Below are positions 25,740 to 37,796 of a DNA stretch of 64,000 nucleotides, in pieces. Each line of letters opens with the position of its first letter. The stretch's first letter is position 1. The position numbers and the translations under genes are program-made. The notes below the pieces were generated by a model that saw only the letters and a program-made list of their open reading frames with translations, did not search any database and was not told where the DNA came from. The stretch is from contig RDEW01000014.1 in assembly GCA_011109175.1 (NCBI GenBank), positions 630,042 through 694,041 of the forward strand. The letters are read 5' to 3'. Origin of the DNA: Dicyema japonicum. Its lineage: Eukaryota; Dicyemida; Rhombozoa; Dicyemidae.

Positions 25740-26350
25740 AATAAATTTTAATCAAATAATTTTGAGAATTTTAATCGACTCCATGTTTCGGAAAAATAGG
25801 AATTCTAAAGAGGGTACCATTTTTATAAAGTGTCTCAATCTTTATGTCCAAATCAGAAGTATTTCGAGAAAATAGCCCAGTAAATCAAAAACCAAGAAAG
25901 AAAGTGCAACAACTATAAAAATCGAGGTCACCTAATCAGGGTCACTTTCTATTTCTCGGTTGTAGGAAACCCTTCCAAGGAATGGCCCAGTGGAGTGGAA
26001 GAGATCTATTTGGATGCTATCCCGACACTGGGCACCATCTGAGATTGGTGGATTAATCGACGTTGAGCTAATTGAACAAGAGAGAGAAAAAACTGTACAA
26101 AGGAAGAGAAGCCTTCGACCAAGTAACTTAGAAAGTTTATTCAGAGAATCCGGATAAACCAAGAAAGAAGCTATTAGTTAACAACGATTTAAATGTATCC
26201 AGTTTTCACATTCGCAGAGACAGAGTCTCTCCAATATTTCATAAAAGTTTACTCAAAATCAACGGAAAGGGAATTTCATAAAAGTTTACTCAAAATCAAC
26301 GGAAAGGAATCAAACTACGTACTGTTACTATGGCGAGAGACCCCGACCAC
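25740..26350 (-). repeat. SINE-B-related sequence with local tandem duplication
   Basis: Complement carries the SINE-B head ('gaccaggtagcttagtggtc', near 26365-26345), a B-box-like 'gtttgattcc' near 26315, and at 26165-25950 another body: 'acttggtcgaaggcttctct', 'ggtgcccagtgtc'. A 35-bp unit is repeated at 26236-26270 and 26273-26307. The first 190 bases (25740-25930) show nothing recognisable. Confidence 0.5.
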
Positions 26351-26539
26351 TAAGCTACCTGGTCTTATAGTTGACAATAAGAATGTACTAATAACTTTTA
26401 GTTATTGGATCGACCTCGTGGCAATCCGGAGCAATGGGTCTGGTTTCATCACTCTCTGTGACTCCCAATCCAATCCTTTCTATCAACCAGGGATAGAAGC
26501 CGCCAAAACATGTAAACACGTAAATTAAGGACAAAATCA

Positions 26540-26715
26540 ACGCTTCTCTAAATTCTGATGAAAGGGGAGTTTCGTGGATTCAAAAAAGCTGTACGTACTA
26601 TGAAGGAGCACAGCAAAAACCTCTCGATCCTGTTGAGGTCTTCCGGGATTACTTAATTAACTCCTTCTTTCTTGGTGCTCCCTTTTTCGGGGTTAGATAA
26701 TAAATAAATAATTAT
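26540..26715 (+). repeat. 3' end of a LINE or SINE-B copy
   Basis: Ends 'ttggtgctccctttttcggg' then 'gttagataataaataaataa', the same tail type as SINE-B (ggtgtatycggggttaaataaat) and close to the LINE tails. No coding part preserved. Confidence 0.45.
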
Positions 26716-26786
26716 TAAATTTAAATATTTGAATTAATATTTGAATTAATCTTGATTATTTTTGTACATTGTTGTGCCTAGTAATA

Positions 26787-27607
26787 ATGAACTTTGATGA
26801 CGTGTTAAACACAAGCGAAGAAATTTTGTTCATATCCGGTGAGTTTCAGAGCTATAGCGCCCATATCGTAGAAAAAATAATGGAATACAATTCCAAAAAT
26901 GGCACCACCATCACCCGAGTGAATTGCCAGCAGGTTTACAAACATAGTCACATTTTAGAAATAAAATCTAAAAAATATTACCCATGTGTTTTTTCCTATG
27001 GAATCACTCAGAAAAATTTCACTGTTTTGTTCATGGCCTCGATCTTTAAATTGCTGAAGCCTGGTGGTGTTGCCTTCGTTTTATTCGACGACTCAGCCAC
27101 GTTTCATTATAGGCCATTCAAATTAGCAGGATTTTCACAAAGCGAAGTTAAATTTGATAAAATACCAGAAAACTGATTTTATGGATCTTGAAATTTTCAC
27201 CGTTACTAAACCTTCCTTTGACTTTGCGGTCCCGATTTCTTCTTCCTGGAATGACATTGATTTTAACATTCCTGACGACAAAGTTGACTTGGTTCAAGTG
27301 GAAGATCTTCTACAAGAAGAAGATTTGAGACCTCCAATGTCCGAGGAGATCACAGGTACGTAGTTTTGTCTATTTTAGTGAAGAAGAAACGAAGGGCTTG
27401 TGCGAACTGCACGTGTGGATTGGCTAAGGGTAAACCGCATGATCAAAATAGCAAATCCTCGTGTGGAAATGTTGAATTTTTTTTAATCCTAACTTAGTGC
27501 TATCTTGGGGATGCCTTTAGATGTGAACGTTGTCCTTATGCTGGACTTCCTCCTTTAAACCGGGAGAGGTTGTGGAGATCCCTGAAGAGGATTTGTTCGA
27601 TTTGTGA
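26787..27607 (+). CDS. CIAPIN1: Anamorsin / CIAPIN1 (Dre2), cytosolic Fe-S cluster assembly
   Basis: Electron-transfer partner of the diflavin reductase NDOR1 in cytosolic iron-sulfur assembly. Start ATG 26787 (MNFDDVLNTSEE). N-terminal methyltransferase-like domain (LLKPGGVAFVLFDD), acidic linker with VEDLLQEEDLRPP, then the Fe-S domain: RACANCTCGLAKG and [21 protein letters not shown], keeping the family's CX2CXC and twin CX2C cysteines. Three tiny introns are needed and fit exactly: 22, 23 and 27 nt; the last splits CGN/CYLG. After GLPP a single T appears missing (27554-27556), which must be restored to reach the conserved KPGE and acidic end (stop 27605-27607). Otherwise intact. Confidence 0.9.
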
Positions 27608-27724
27608 AGTGGTTTTAGCCTTTTTTACTTTTTGTTTATTAAATTGTTTAATTTTCATTGGCTTCTTTCTCTGAAAAAATTTAAAATGTTATGACTTCCT
27701 CGTGTTTTTTGACATCCTCTCGGT

Positions 27725-27965
27725 CGACTGGCGCAGCGCAACAATGCCAGGCAAATAGCCTGATAACCCTGGTTCGACTTTCGCTGCTATACATTCCGGC
27801 CGAAGGTTCTATGCATCTACGATGCTTTGGCTTGACGAGTGACGTCGTCATCGGTGAACATTTCACTGCAGAACCGGATCGTCTATAAAGGAGTCACACG
27901 CAACAAAAAGAACTGAAGACCATTCCTTGGCCCCCTTTCTACGATTAGTTATCATAACTGTCATA
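27725..27965 (+). repeat. SINE-A copy, head and body
   Basis: Head 'gactggcgcagcgcaacaat' (A-box-like) and 'ctggttcgactttcgctgct' (B-box-like); body 'cggccgaaggttctatgcat', 'gcttgacgagtgacgtcgtc', 'cagaaccggatcgtctataa', 'aagaccattccttgg'. The 3' tail is lost. The following 235 bases (27966-28200) hold no recognised feature. Confidence 0.8.
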
Positions 27966-28199
27966 TTTCACAACTTAGTATATTATCAGAAATAAAAATG
28001 ATTTATTGTACTTCCCAAGTGTTACAATTCCTTAAGCAGCTTTCGTGATAGAGCGTATTTTTTCTTATGATTTGTATGGAATGGGCTCAATTTGCCATTA
28101 GTAAAATATTTTTAAAATTTAAAGAAATTCATTTTTGAATGAAACAAAATGAGGATTTTAAATAAAAAAATTATTTATTTAACAAAGGGTTATTTGAGG

Positions 28200-28690
28200 G
28201 AGATATGTTGTTATCAAAAGTCCTATTATATGGCTTGAAATTCAACATCTTTCTTCATTATAAAAGCTACATCTTCCGTAAAGTCTCCTTTTCTTCCAAT
28301 TAACACTCCAAGATATTGTAAGTTAACGGGTTTTATATTTCCAAGGTCACAGCTCTGTCGTATCTTAGAAAGTTAGAGATCCAAAGAACGTTATCCTGAA
28401 AACACACCATTTGCTGATATCGTAGATTTTATTATCGAATAACTTTTTTGATAGTTTTCTTGACTTGGACACATCCGAGATTAGGATGTCATCAGTATAA
28501 AGAAGAATTTCTATACTCGATGTCATCGGTAGCGGTATATCAGCTGTGGGGATGGTGAATAGCACGGGGCTGAGCGCTGAACCATGAGGGACTCCTTTCT
28601 TGACCTTCACTGGTGCTGATACAAATCCGCCATATTTAATGAATGAGCTACGTACTTTACCCACCATTTGTCTCGTATAGACGGCGTATT
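28200..28690 (-). pseudogene. LINE reverse transcriptase fragment
   Basis: Complement encodes KKGVPHGSALSPVLFTI (RT motif B) and ILLYTDDILI (motif C, near 28500), as in Jockey/I-like elements. Probably the RT part of the same decayed copy whose endonuclease lies at 29240-29570, with another fragment inserted between. Confidence 0.6.
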
Positions 28691-28779
28691 AGTGCTTCGT
28701 GTCACACATTATTTAATGATTTTGATATTTCAAGTTACTTTTGATTTCATTCACTCAGGTTATTATTATTAAGAAGTGC

Positions 28780-29235
28780 TCACTAAAGGCCTCCGGTAGT
28801 TGTTCGTGGACTTGTCCAGAGGACTTCTTGGAATTTGAATGCTTCTGTTGCAACCCACTACCGACAGACTGCGGCTGTGGAGTATGCCTCTGTTGCGTGG
28901 AGATTTGCATTATCTGAGACTACGCTCCACAGACTGAAATCAATATGCCGTAAAACTATTCATATATTGGGCCCCCACATTGAATCAACAGTCAATCCCC
29001 TACTCACGGAAGCTACGACCCGTAGTTGCGGATCTGGATTCCTTCGCGTCTGTAAGGAAGATGGAAATCTGCTTCGCCTGTTCATTTCCAAGGCAGAAAA
29101 ATCCGATTGGTTAAAAAATCCCGCTCTCCAATCGGATTCCTCTGCATGAATGAGAGAAGGCTCTTTCGCACGGTAGTGGAAATTATGGAAGACCGCAGAC
29201 ATTGGATGGCGCAGTGGATTACGGGAACTGAGATC
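28780..29235 (+). pseudogene. LINE ORF2 C-terminal fragment
   Basis: Open stretch with VEYASVAWRFALSETTLHRL and GFLRVCKEDGNLLRLF, closely parallel to the ORF of the mini-element at 5068-5632 (IEYACSAWRF...GFLRFCKELGN). Ends 'gggaactgagatcacctaac', the usual 3' UTR start of this LINE. Confidence 0.6.
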
Positions 29236-29239
29236 ACCT

Positions 29240-29900
29240 AACTGTTTGACGTTTTCTTCAAGTGGGGTCCCATAATAGTGGCATAATATCTCCATTTCTT
29301 CCAAGTCTTTGGTCTCTGAAAAACACCGAGTATCATGGGTTAGGTTTTTTAGGAGAGATTTGTTTTTTGAAATAAAGCAATATCCACAGAATAAGCCGTA
29401 CGGATCTCATTTATATTAATTTGAGAGATAGTCACGGATTGGGTTCGACATCCTTGGAAATAAGAAGAAAAGCATGAAACCATTAAGTCTCAAGTAGAAA
29501 GGGATATGGGGTTTATGGCTCTTTATCGGATATGATGTGTAACGCCACCTCAACATTGGTGAGCAACGTGCTATTATCGCTTCCTTTATGTAAACAATGC
29601 AACAATTTTTGTGTACTTTATAGAGACGGAAAATTAGGTCCTTCTTCCATTTTCATCACACGTCCACCTTCAGGGAAATCACTTCATTCTTCGGCAGAAG
29701 AGTTTTCATAATGGTAATATTCACCAGTGGATTGGTCAGGGAGAAGTTAGGGAGATCCCTTTCAACTACTGTGTCGTGCCAGAAGGACTCGTCATCTCAC
29801 TGATGAGATCTGTTGACGAGAATACCTTCGCTGAAAAGTCAATTTTTTCTTATTCGAACCCACGGCTGTGAGATCCCATGTCATCAGACGTTACGTTCAG
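29240..29900 (-). repeat. Decayed LINE 5' region
   Basis: 29260-29570 matches, on the complement, the endonuclease region at 17280-17560 ('aatatccacagaataagcc' versus 'gatatccacagagtgggat') and has the head 'aggtggcgttacacatcat'. 29600-29900 is unassigned. 29900-30050 is AT-rich and precedes LRRCC1. Confidence 0.5.
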
Positions 29901-30051
29901 CCAAAAAAGCTATTTTTTACTCGTTGATTTCTCCCTATTTTAATGTACTATAAAAATATAATTATAAATACTTTAAAATTGATTAAAAAAATAATTAAAT
30001 AATTTTTATTTCTAAGACAAATATATTCCAAAATATTGCCGACATAGTAAA

Positions 30052-33000
30052 ATGAAGGACGATTCAAACGAAGTCCACCAAACATATGTAAGTAAAATTG
30101 GATCCGAAATAGCCTGTATTGACGAAATTACCTTATTTGGAAATCTGCAGGTTTGATTTGAATTAAATTAGATTTTAAATCTTCACTGTAATAAAATTAC
30201 GAAAATCAGCGGCCTCGACAAAACTCCTTTTCTAAAAAGCCTTGATTTATCAGGAAACCAAATCCGCCAAATTTCTGGACTTGATCACCTCAATCATCTC
30301 CGCCACCTGAATTTGGCCTGCAACCTTATCAGTCAGATTGAAGGTCTTTCAAACCAGAGGTTGAGAATGAATCCTAAATCGAATAGATCTTTGAAAGTTC
30401 TCAACCTTTCATACAACGACATTTACAACATTGACGGACTATCTGTCTTTTCTGGAGAGAAATATTCTCTTGAGTGTCTTCTATTACATGGTAACCAAAT
30501 TTCGGGGATCGACCGCTTTGTATCGATGGTCGGAAAAATAGAGAACTTGAAGAAACTGACTTTATCTTACGACGGGGTCTCAAATCCGATTTGTTTGGAG
30601 AAAGGTTTAGATTGTTTACAATCCAGAATATCAAGAAAAGCTGCTTAGATTAAAGCACGTGGAAGAAATTGACGGGAGATCTAGAAAAGGAAATCAAATG
30701 CAACCACACAATGAATACATTGATGCACTGTTTCCCTCAGACGAGACAAATGTAATTTACATGGAAATTGCAGGACGAGACAATGTCCTCAATTTCTGTT
30801 TTCTCGGATCCACTTTCCAACGACTACCATGGATTACTTTCTGTCGAACCTTGCAGAGATACCCAAGTAGGCCAAGTAAAAGTTTGCAATGTCAAATTAG
30901 TTCACTGGACGAGGGAAGTGGACTAAAAGAGAGTCTAACGTCGACAAATCCCCGTTTTTTGATAAACAGAATTTTGAGGAAGAGCATCCAATCCCGATGA
31001 AGTTGGAAAATGTTGATACAGCGATTCAAACTGATCCACACGAAGAGGTCGATTCCAGAAAACTGGAAATGATTGAAACTGATGATCTAGGTGCTGACGA
31101 GAAAAATCGGGACCTCATTTTTGGGTGTTACAAGGTTTTCTGTAAATTGACTGGCAAGGCTCTTACGAGCGATCTGGAAAGGGAACGTGACCGACGACGT
31201 GAGGCGGAAAAATGTAACACTGAACTAGGAAACGTTCTAAATTTGCTGAAAAGCAAAAGTATTGGTCCTTAAGACGTTAAAGTGGCCAAGATCTCCAAAC
31301 AGCTCTCCAAGCAATCTTCTGCAAATTCAGAATTAAGGAAAATTGCAGACCTCCACGTGGAAAAGTACAGCGAAGCAAATAAGAACTACCAGCGGGAGAA
31401 AGTAAAAAATCTCATTTCAAATAGGTCCTAGTCAGTCAAAAGGATGCTAAGATAGAAGGCCTTCTATCAAGCCTCGCTCAGTATAAAGAATCCACGACTT
31501 CCCTCGAGCACACGCTGATCCTTAAAGAGGCTGAAATAGCTCGCGAGACAGCCAATCACGTAGAACTTTGGAATTAGGTTTTAGTTGAAAGCAGAGAATG
31601 AGAAGAAAATTGAGGTCAAGGCCAGTCAACGAGAATTAGAACTGGTGACAGCCAGCAATGAAAAACAGAAAAAGCAAATTATCGCTTTACAGGGAGTCAT
31701 TGCTAACAGAGAACGCGACTTTCAGTTTTTTGAGTCAAAAGTGTAGGATTCAAAAAGAAGGACTATTTTCCGTCGACAGTGCCCAGTTTAAAAGAGCAAT
31801 AGAGGATGAGATCAACTCTGCCAAGGCGGTGAATTCAAAGATTGTCCTTGAAAAAGACGAAAGGTTCTTGAATTTGTTTTAAAGTCCAGGATAAAAGAGC
31901 TGGTCCGTTTCATCGAAAAACAGAAGGAAGAATACTGTCTCAGTTTGGAGAAGGAATCCAAACAGCTAAAGACAGTACCTTACAAAATTATTTTAGCTGC
32001 AAAAAGCCTTCGAATCAAAATGCTACGAAAACTCAGAAATGGAGAAGACATTGAAGGAACTCACTAATAAACAGGAAGACTCAGTGTCGATCATTTCCGA
32101 ACTTTCGAACGTTGATATAAGTTTTTGACCTTTCAGGTGGTCAAGGAACAACAAAAACGGCACATCGATTCGACCAACCGAGCCCATAAACTAAGCGAAG
32201 ACATGAAGGTTGATTTTTGGCGAAAATTTAGAGAATTGGCGAAGATTATGAAAACATTAAACATAAACTTCAACAGCAAAGCTGGCAAAATGAAAATTTA
32301 AAAAAGGTGAGCTAAAATGAGACCATTCAGAGCAAACTGGTTGTTGATAAGAAGTTGGACGCATTAGAGGCCGTCATCGAGGGATTAAGGGTAGAGAAGG
32401 GCTTGTGGAGCAAGGAGCTAGCGAATCAAGGTTAAAATTGAAATTACCAATTTAGGAGCAATGCTATCCCAAAACAGGGGACGGATAGAATTGAAGCTAG
32501 AGATGCTTGAGAAGGAGCTCAAAGGTCACAAAGAACGTGAAGAAGTTGACATAAGTGAGGTCAATGTAGAAATATGAGGACACAATAAAAATAAAAAGCA
32601 AAATGTTGGAGGACCAGACTGAGACTATTCGGAAACTTAAAGAGGGGACATCCGAAAGAGATCAGGAAGTTAAAAATTTGAAAACCCGACTTGTCTCAGC
32701 TAATCAGGACTTGGAAAATATTTCTGGTGAGCTAGAATCTTGCAAAGTAATCATTGCAAACATTTGAGGTGGATTTAGAGAAACTCGTGGATCGAAAAGA
32801 AGAGCTAAAGTTTGAAAACCAAGAATTGCAATTGGAACTGAAGGAATTGGAAGAATCCTACAAGTTGGCTCGAAAACTAAATTTAGTGAGATCAGCGAAA
32901 AGTGGAGTCAGACAGTCGTAAAAATCGAAGAGTTAGAAAAGCACTTTTGCGAGGCTCAGAACTCGTGGAAAGAAAAGGAATCCAAACTGAAAAACGAACG

Positions 33001-33306
33001 TGACCGAGCAGTCTCGGCTGCAGAGTTTTTATTGACAAAAATTAAGATTAACGATTAAGAAATTGCAGGAAATGGAAAAATCCTGCGACGAACAGTCTGT
33101 GCTGCAGAAACACCAATTTGAAAGGCTCACATTGGAGATTGAAGAAAACAAAAAACAGGAAATTGAAAAAATAAAACAAAAAGTAGTTTAAACGCAATTT
33201 TTAGAATTCCATAATATATAACGACATTGTTAAGCTATTGGAGACATATAACCTAACGAGAGATAACTTGCAAATGAAATTGCAACAATTTAATTCATTT
33301 TTGTGA
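30052..33306 (+). CDS. LRRCC1: LRRCC1-like centrosomal leucine-rich repeat and coiled-coil protein
   Basis: Centriole/centrosome protein, in animals tied to spindle pole integrity and cilia. Start ATG 30052. Leucine-rich repeats: LNLHCNKITKISGL, SLDLSGNQIRQISGL, HLNLACNLISQIEGL, VLNLSYNDIYNIDGL, ECLLLHGNQISGI. The rest, from about 31000, is acidic/basic coiled coil. Strongest ortholog signature: LRVEKGLWSKELANQ...QNRGRIELKLEML and KSKMLEDQTETIRKLKEG (32380-32650), which parallel vertebrate LRRCC1. Many introns of 21-25 nt interrupt it, e.g. 21 nt after FGNLQ, 22 nt before EYQEKLL, 22 and 25 nt near 30755 and 30870, 22 nt near 33185. Stop 33304-33306. Confidence 0.85.
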
Positions 33307-33604
33307 AATAAAGCTGTTTTCAATATTTTATTTGCTAATTTAATTGTGACGTTTCTTGTACTCTCTGAAAAATTTGGCCCATGGTTCTTGAAAGAACTGA
33401 AGAATATGTTGCCACTCCTTCGTATTGAGTACTTCGACAGAGGAGTGACAAGAATAGGATCTGCTCGAATCTGCAAAGATGGAGAGTCTTCTCATGTAAA
33501 GAGGACTACACCCCTCTATGCCTTATTTATATAAAAACAGGCCTTATAACTTAAAAATTCGCAAATTTATAAACATTATTAAAAACAAATAAAAATGTAT
33601 AAAC
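33307..33604. other. Convergent intergenic region between LRRCC1 and BMS1
   Basis: About 300 bases serving both 3' ends. A 62-codon frame at 33346-33534 opens only with GTG and has no homology I recognise; I do not call it a gene. AATAAA occurs just after the LRRCC1 stop (33306-33311) and could be its poly(A) signal. Confidence 0.5.
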
Positions 33605-36600
33605 TCACTTAGCACTCATTTTCTTTCCTTTAACATACTTAAGGGTTTTGAAAAAGTCTTTTTTAAGCTTTTTCATTTTCTGAGTGTGTTTAATCTCGTT
33701 TGTCTTGTTCTCCTGTTCAATCTTTTTATGATATGCAGCCAATTTTATCTGTTTAGCCTCAAATTTTTCCTTGTATAATGCTTTAAGCATATCTATAGCA
33801 TTTGCCGCCTAACATATCATCTCAAATGAAAACCTTCTTTTCCTTTTCGTCCAAAACCACCGCAACACGTCCACTCTGTACAGGATCCTTCGGTTTACGG
33901 ATGATTTTTGGCTTGTCGTCAAATGGAAGCTGAGCCTGCAACTTTTTGGGAATTTTCAAGGGAGGGAAATATTTTTCCTTTCTCTCAATGGGCTAATGGT
34001 CAAAACCCAGTGTTTACCTTATAAACAGAGTCATCTGTATACTTCCGTTCAGTATCTCCAGCCAAAATTCGTAGTTCACCGACAGTCCTCATTCCTTCCA
34101 CTTACTACGTTCTTCGGGGATAAAAGATTAGATCTCACTGAGTTGAAAAATTGAGGCAAAGTCAAAGAATGCCAAGTCCTCATAAAAACAATATCTAAAA
34201 ATAACTTCATTAGCAACCAGATTGAAGGATTTTGTCCTCGAAAGTAGCTCGAAAAGCCCCTTCAGGTGACTTTACAGCCTTCTTGACAATTCCGCGAATT
34301 CCACTGACAGTCCGAATTGAAGCTCCCTCAAACTTGGCAACCTCGAGCTCTGAATGAAACATATCCTTAATAAATGCTGTTTTCTGATATATTTGGAAAG
34401 GATAGCCAATTAGCTTCAGTTTCTTAACAATCTGATAGGATTTGTCACAATTTATGACAGTCCCAGTGGCTGCGATTCGAAAACCAATCAAAAAATAAGT
34501 AAATTCATAATACTCGTTCATTAGGCTCCAAAGTCTGCACGCCGATGACTCCAGTTCCGTGGGTTGTCACAGGACCTTCAGATTACTTTAATTAACAACC
34601 ATATATAGTAGCTATGCAGTGAAGGTTCTTTGGGGTATACTTGATTGACCTTAACCTCATGTTGTGATCTTGTATGGCGAAGACTGGCTGGGATTGGAAT
34701 CTCCGCCATCCGATGGAGAAAATTAAAGGATCCATGGTTTTTAAAATTTTGTTATACCATCTGTGGCATTTCAACCGAATCTACCATTATTTTTGGAGAA
34801 ACCTGCAGATATGACATTTGCTCTTCAATTGGGAGAACCACTCCCATCAAAACGGGGTAGGTGGGGTCGAAATACTTGACAAATTCACAAGGAATGTTGT
34901 CAACCTCAATTCTTACGTAAAATCCAGGCCTGAAGCCCTCGTACAAAACTCTCTCGTCATTATCCATTTTTTCAAAGGCATCGCGGTTTAACTAAGTAAG
35001 AGGTAACAACCTTACAGTGGCCTGTCTTTCAACGTCTTCCTTGAGTGACTGTAAGTATTTGTCGTTGTCAGTGACTCTGTTAGACTTGCTTGTGAACACT
35101 TTCCGAATCCGTTCATCACGATCGGCCTTACTTTCACCTTTCATTGGGTCGTTGATTCCTGATTCTTCTCCCAATTCAGTCTTAACTTCTCCAGAATCAT
35201 TATTTTCTTCCAAATCCTCAAAATCCCCATATAAGGTGTCGTCAGCTTCTATCATTCTCTTAGCGTCCTCAGCAATTCCCCACTTTCCCGTCACAAAACA
35301 GTTTGCAAGGGGTTCATCTGGGAGCTGCTCCCAATTGTCTTCACGTTCATTCAAAAATGAGGAATTTCTTACAGAACAGAAGTCTTCCCCAGTATCAACA
35401 GTCTTCTTCAGAAAATCATCATCCATGCCATCTACAATGAAACCATAAGACTTAACCAAACGGTTTGTCTTCATAAACATAAAGATTCCAATTCACGTGT
35501 TCTTTCTGCCACGAAACTACTCCATTAATGGTGTTCATCTTCCAGGAATCCAACTTGTTAGTTAAATCTAGTGGCCTTTCCACGGAATCAACATTCCCAT
35601 CAAATTCAGAGTTTTCATAATCGCTGACTGTCTCGTCAGAGTCTTCAGTGGCATAGTCGTCAAGGGAAACTCCACTAATGAACTCGTTCCGCGACTCATT
35701 CATATCCAAATCGAACTTTGAGTTCGCATTAGTCAAACATGAAATCAAAGGATCCGTGTTTTCTTTCCCAGAGTTCACATTTTCGAAGTAAATGGCATCA
35801 GAGTCGTACAAGAGACCCCCCAATCCGGCCATGGGGGCATAAATCGTGCGTTCTGAATTCATCAAAACCCTTCCTTTAGCACTTCCAGGTAACGGACAAG
35901 GATCTTTGAGCAATTTAACTGAAGACAAGACAAAATCCCCACAACCAGCGATGTGAATCGAGGATCCATCTCTCAATGATTCCCTCCGCCGCGGACATAT
36001 CCAAAAAACGCGACTTTGCGGTCACAACGCCCATCGGACTGGCTGATAATCTGAGGATCTGTGATGTCCTCAATTCGGTCAGATACAATGTAGGAATGAC
36101 TCAAGTGGAAATCCATAGGTCTGAAACTCATCACCGATAGAGCACGTGCCATCTTCTGAATTTCAGTCCGACTGTAGTGGAAGTTTATGAACCTTGTCAA
36201 GTAGAACATTTTCGCCCCCTAAACTTAACGTTTTAACTGAACCTGGTGAACTTCAGTCCAAAATCGATGTTTTAACAGTTTCTTCCGTTTTCTGAGCCTT
36301 TTGCAATCAGGGAAGGAGTCAAGATGAGTCAAAACCCCTACTATTCTAGGCATTCCAAAGTTCTGGCAAATGTTCATAAACTCGAAGGTCTCCATTTCAA
36401 ACCCAAACGAGGCATCGATGAGGAGTAGGACAATATCTGCAATCTTGGCAACGTCAATGAGGGAGTTCAGGTCGTTGTTTGCCTCAATCAAGGTCACACG
36501 CCTTGTCTTGTTGACTACAAATGTGATCGGGCCCACTGGCTGGTTGCAGTTCTGGTGAGTGTAATAGCGGATTAGAGCTTTCATTAATGTTGTTTTCCCG

Positions 36601-36870
36601 ACTTTTGGGGGTCCAACGACTGCAATGACCGTTGGTGGGAGATTATCTGGGTTCGATCGATCAGGGAGAGGAAGTCTGTGTTGTTTTTACTTTCAAATCA
36701 AGGGCTCGATGTACCATACGTTGGGTTTTCTGCACTGATCTGATAGCAAAGGCCTTTGGATTTCCTTTATGTGGACCTTTGGACTGAGCACCTTCTCTTT
36801 TGGCTTTTTTCTTTTTGGCTTTTGGTCCAGATTTCCTTTTATAGTGTTTTTTATTTGATTCGTTTTCCAT
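33605..36870 (-). CDS. BMS1: BMS1 GTPase, ribosome biogenesis factor
   Basis: Nucleolar GTPase that brings RCL1 to the small-subunit processome. Start ATG 36870: basic N-terminus [16 protein letters not shown] and [12 protein letters not shown]. GTPase domain: GPPKVGKTT (P loop, near 36600), [23 protein letters not shown] and GVLTHLDSF (near 36330). AARP2CN follows ([22 protein letters not shown]), then an acidic middle ([16 protein letters not shown]), the translation-factor-like C-terminal block ([58 protein letters not shown]-type motif, [20 protein letters not shown]) and a basic tail ending MSAK. Exons are separated by tiny introns. A one-base excess in an A run (36684-36688) shifts frame just after exon DLKVK. 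Confidence 0.92.
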
Positions 36871-37042
36871 TCAAACAAAATCACAGAGAATCACGTTTTG
36901 TTTCAAATTTAATAATATATTTTTATTATAGATTTAAAAACTGTTATTTTATATTAGGAAATTTTAAAAATTATATGTGGTAATTTTTATTTATTTATTT
37001 AAATATGTGTGGCTATGGGGTTTTAATAACATAATTAAGTTT

Positions 37043-37530
37043 TAGCATAACGTTATGTGGTTCACCAACGTTGTAAGTTTAGGTAACGCCCACAGGGCTC
37101 CTAATTTTTCTCAAGATTTTTCTCGCTCTCCGACGACACGCCCTCAGCAAGGCTTCAGCTTCACGGAAGATTTCAACAACCATGCGAAAGAGCAGACCGA
37201 CTACTGTACTTCAATTAAACGTTTATCGTTAATAGAATAAGAGTACATATTGGAACTACGCTCTCTGTGTTATCTAAACATAACATTGATATTACGCTTA
37301 TCCAAAAGATCAAACTCACTAAAATGTCCTCCCTTACATTCCCTGGATATAATTTTATAAGGACCGACCGAACTAGGAAACGGGTGGTGGCTCCTAACTA
37401 TATACTGAGAGCACCTAAAATGCTTGGACATCTCTTAGTAAGTGAGAACCTCTTTGTGACGACAATGTTACAGAAATTATTAGAACGCTATTTGCAACTT
37501 CAAAAAGAAAATATTTCACAATTAACATGA
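37043..37530 (+). mobile_element. 5' fragment of an APE-LINE
   Basis: Starts with the LINE head ('acgttatgtggttcacc') and 'cgcccacagggctcctaat', the same as at 7102-7170, followed by an endonuclease start: ITLIQKIKL, LTFPGYNFIRTDR. Truncated before the RT; several frame changes. Confidence 0.65.
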
Positions 37531-37796
37531 TAATCTATAAAGACTACTCAACATTATCTCTGAAATAATGCAGATAAGACTAATTGGCTTATAATTTTCT
37601 ACATTTGAATTTGATCAAACTTTCCTTTTATTCAGGATCGTATGAATAACTATTCTCTTAAAAAGTAGAGAGAATATTTCCTAACCATCACGAAGAATTG
37701 AACAGAAACAGCAATTAATTATTGGCAAGCCTGCTTTTTGAAAACCATTGCTGGCTTAAAGTCCCAACCAGGAATTTTGTTTCTACATCCTCTAAT

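Noticed and set aside
33346-33534. 62-codon ORF between LRRCC1 and BMS1
   Set aside because: Opens with GTG rather than ATG and lies in a short 3' intergenic gap; no homology.
35017-35448. 143-codon plus-strand frame opposite BMS1
   Set aside because: Antisense shadow of the acidic BMS1 middle region; no conserved motifs.
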